A stretch of 64,000 bases of DNA, from NCBI GenBank assembly GCA_902602105.1, contig CACKPP010000001.1, positions 1 to 64,000 of the forward strand, written 5' to 3'. Origin of the DNA: an uncultured Pelagibacteraceae bacterium. GTDB lineage: Bacteria; Pseudomonadota; Alphaproteobacteria; Pelagibacterales; Pelagibacteraceae. Of the stretch, positions 63,134-64,000 are shown in pieces. Below the pieces are notes generated by a model. It was given only the letters and a program-made list of their open reading frames with translations, was not told where the DNA came from and made no database searches. The translations under genes and the position numbers were made by a program. Numbering within the stretch: position 1 is the first letter of the stretch; each line of letters starts with the position of its first letter.

Positions 63134-63831
63134 CCCAAAAAATTAAGTTCTGAGTAAATATTTGTTTCTAAGGTTTCAATAAACTTTTCTTTTGAAAGAC
63201 CAGCTTGAATTGGCTTTAAGATAGAAATAGTAATAATCTTGTTACTATACTTCGTTCCATTTTTTGGCCAAACATAACCAGAATTAATAGCTACTGGTTG
63301 ACATGTAATTTTTAATTTTTCGTAAATTTTTGATACACCCTTTTTAAATGGCGGCCTGTCTTCTGGTAAAACTCTTGTTCCCTGGGGAAAAATTATTAGT
63401 GGTCGCTGTGAATTTGAAACTATTCTAGCAATATCATCAAAGAACCCTAAATTATCTTTAGATATTTTATTTCTTTTGATTGGAATAGAACCAATTTTTT
63501 TTAAATACCATCCAAAAATAGGAATTAATAATAATTCTTTTTTTAAAATAAAGACTGGAGAATTAAATATAGTTTGCAGAAAGAATGTTTCAAACATAGA
63601 TTGATGTGATGCAGCAATAAAAAATTTTTCATTATTTAAAATATTTTCTTTTCCTTTTATTATAATTTTAGTAGACAAAAAAAACTTTAAACAGAATCCA
63701 GTCCAATGACCCATTAATTTACCACCTAACAAGACAAATTTTTGGGGTAAAAATAACGTAGGTAAAAAAATTAATGAAATAGTTATTATTCCAAAAAAAA
63801 ATAAAATTGAAAATATTATGCTTTTAATCAT
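63130..63831 (-). CDS. plsC: 1-acylglycerol-3-phosphate O-acyltransferase
   Basis: Makes phosphatidic acid. About 233 residues from ATG (the TTG two codons further is unlikely): N-terminal membrane helix, then acyltransferase motifs HQSMFET (H-x4-E in place of H-x4-D, a variant common in this proteobacterial group), GSIPIKRN, FPQGTRVLPEDRP and VAINSGYVWPK. Convergent with dnaN, four bases overlapped. Follows lysA. Confidence 0.9.
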   Translation of the reverse strand: MIKSIIFSILFFFGIITISLIFLPTLFLPQKFVLLGGKLMGHWTGFCLKFFLSTKIIIKGKENILNNEKFFIAASHQSMFETFFLQTIFNSPVFILKKELLLIPIFGWYLKKIGSIPIKRNKISKDNLGFFDDIARIVSNSQRPLIIFPQGTRVLPEDRPPFKKGVSKIYEKLKITCQPVAINSGYVWPKNGTKYSNKIITISILKPIQAGLSKEKFIETLETNIYSELNFLG

Positions 63832-63840
63832 TGTCAAAAG

Positions 63841-64000
63841 TTACATCAAATCTTTGTACCTTTGTCTTTTTCTTATAACTTTTATTTTTAATCCTTTAAT
63901 TAATAACTCCACTGCTTTAGGCCTCAAATTATAATTTGAGCTTAAGGACATTCCATAAGCACCAACATCACATAATACAATAAGATCATTTTCTTTTAAT
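63841..64000 (-). CDS. lysA: Diaminopimelate decarboxylase, C-terminal end (partial)
   Basis: Cut off by the window edge. The last 52 residues read ENDLIVLCDVGAYGMSLSSN, then YNLRPKAVELLIKGLKIKVIR and end RYKDLM. D-x-GAY-x-x-S-x-S-x-Y-N-x-RP is the hallmark of LysA C-termini, with the substrate/PLP-binding Tyr. Final step of lysine synthesis; pairs logically with dapB. Stop TAA is ten bases ahead of plsC. Confidence 0.85.
   Translation of the reverse strand, partial: LKENDLIVLCDVGAYGMSLSSNYNLRPKAVELLIKGLKIKVIRKRQRYKDLM

Overview
The window looks like a free-living, streamlined SAR11-type alphaproteobacterium (Pelagibacterales, close to Candidatus Pelagibacter). Grounds: very AT-rich DNA, one-copy core genes packed with overlaps or gaps of a few bases, the alphaproteobacterial neighbourhoods rho-mnmE-mnmG-rsmG-parA-parB, DUF3576-leuS-lptE-holA, irr-fabA-fabB-fabI, tsaB-fur-miaB-phoH-ybeY-lnt-metK and coaBC-ubiB-ubiE-mutM-rpsT-dnaA, and no insertion sequence, prophage, CRISPR, tRNA or rRNA. 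The organism assignment is inference from gene content; no database search was made. Start codons were moved inward from the longest open frame where that fits the family better. No gene-free stretch reaches 300 bases; the longest is 60343-60585.

Layout. 1-8.2 kb: hemJ, rho, a TPR-sulfotransferase, tRNA-wobble modification genes mnmE and mnmG, rsmG (which carries a parS site) and parAB for chromosome segregation. 9-13.6 kb: holA, lptE, leuS and a DUF3576 lipoprotein, all on the minus strand. 13.7-14.8 kb: one highly expressed porin with its own promoter, strong Shine-Dalgarno and terminator. 14.8-19.7 kb: small metabolic and cell-wall genes (ThiE-like, YggS, L,D-transpeptidase, a degenerate response regulator, an ArfA-like microprotein, a PfkB kinase, nth, dapB, a 56-residue membrane protein). 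19.7-23.5 kb: dnaJ, dnaK and grpE with two candidate heat-shock promoters. 23.5-34.4 kb: rdgB, an LpoA-like protein, rsmI, a BON lipoprotein, maeB, murJ, trpS, nfuA, a Bax-like hydrolase, a polysaccharide deacetylase. 34.4-40.7 kb: tsaB (half-length), fur, miaB, phoH, ybeY, lnt, metK. 40.7-47.3 kb: nusA, infB, rbfA, rpsO, pnp. 47.3-51.5 kb: a TPR/2OG-oxygenase, fabI, fabB, fabA, and irr. 51.6-54.0 kb: a rubredoxin-less rubrerythrin, a GlpC/HdrB-like Fe-S protein and a DUF3501 protein. 54-64 kb: SH3 protein, moeB-like, dut, coaBC, ubiB, ubiE, mutM, rpsT, dnaA, dnaN, plsC and the end of lysA.

The most interesting signals are regulatory or very small. (1) irr and the adjacent rubrerythrin promoter share the motif TTTAGAATNATTATA, whose core equals the half-site of the Irr iron control element; this ties a rubrerythrin/Fe-S/DUF3501 module to iron or peroxide control. 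(2) A 38-codon TTG-started frame has the KKGKGS(Y/F) signature of the ribosome-rescue factor ArfA. (3) rho and nusA have identical promoter hexamers and spacing, each followed by a dyad just before the gene; the nusA one is a textbook intrinsic terminator that the transcript must read through. (4) A near-perfect parS lies inside rsmG. (5) TsaB is cut to its first lobe. (6) The translation operon lacks several genes usual at these positions (rimI, corC, trmB, rimP, ylxR, truB).
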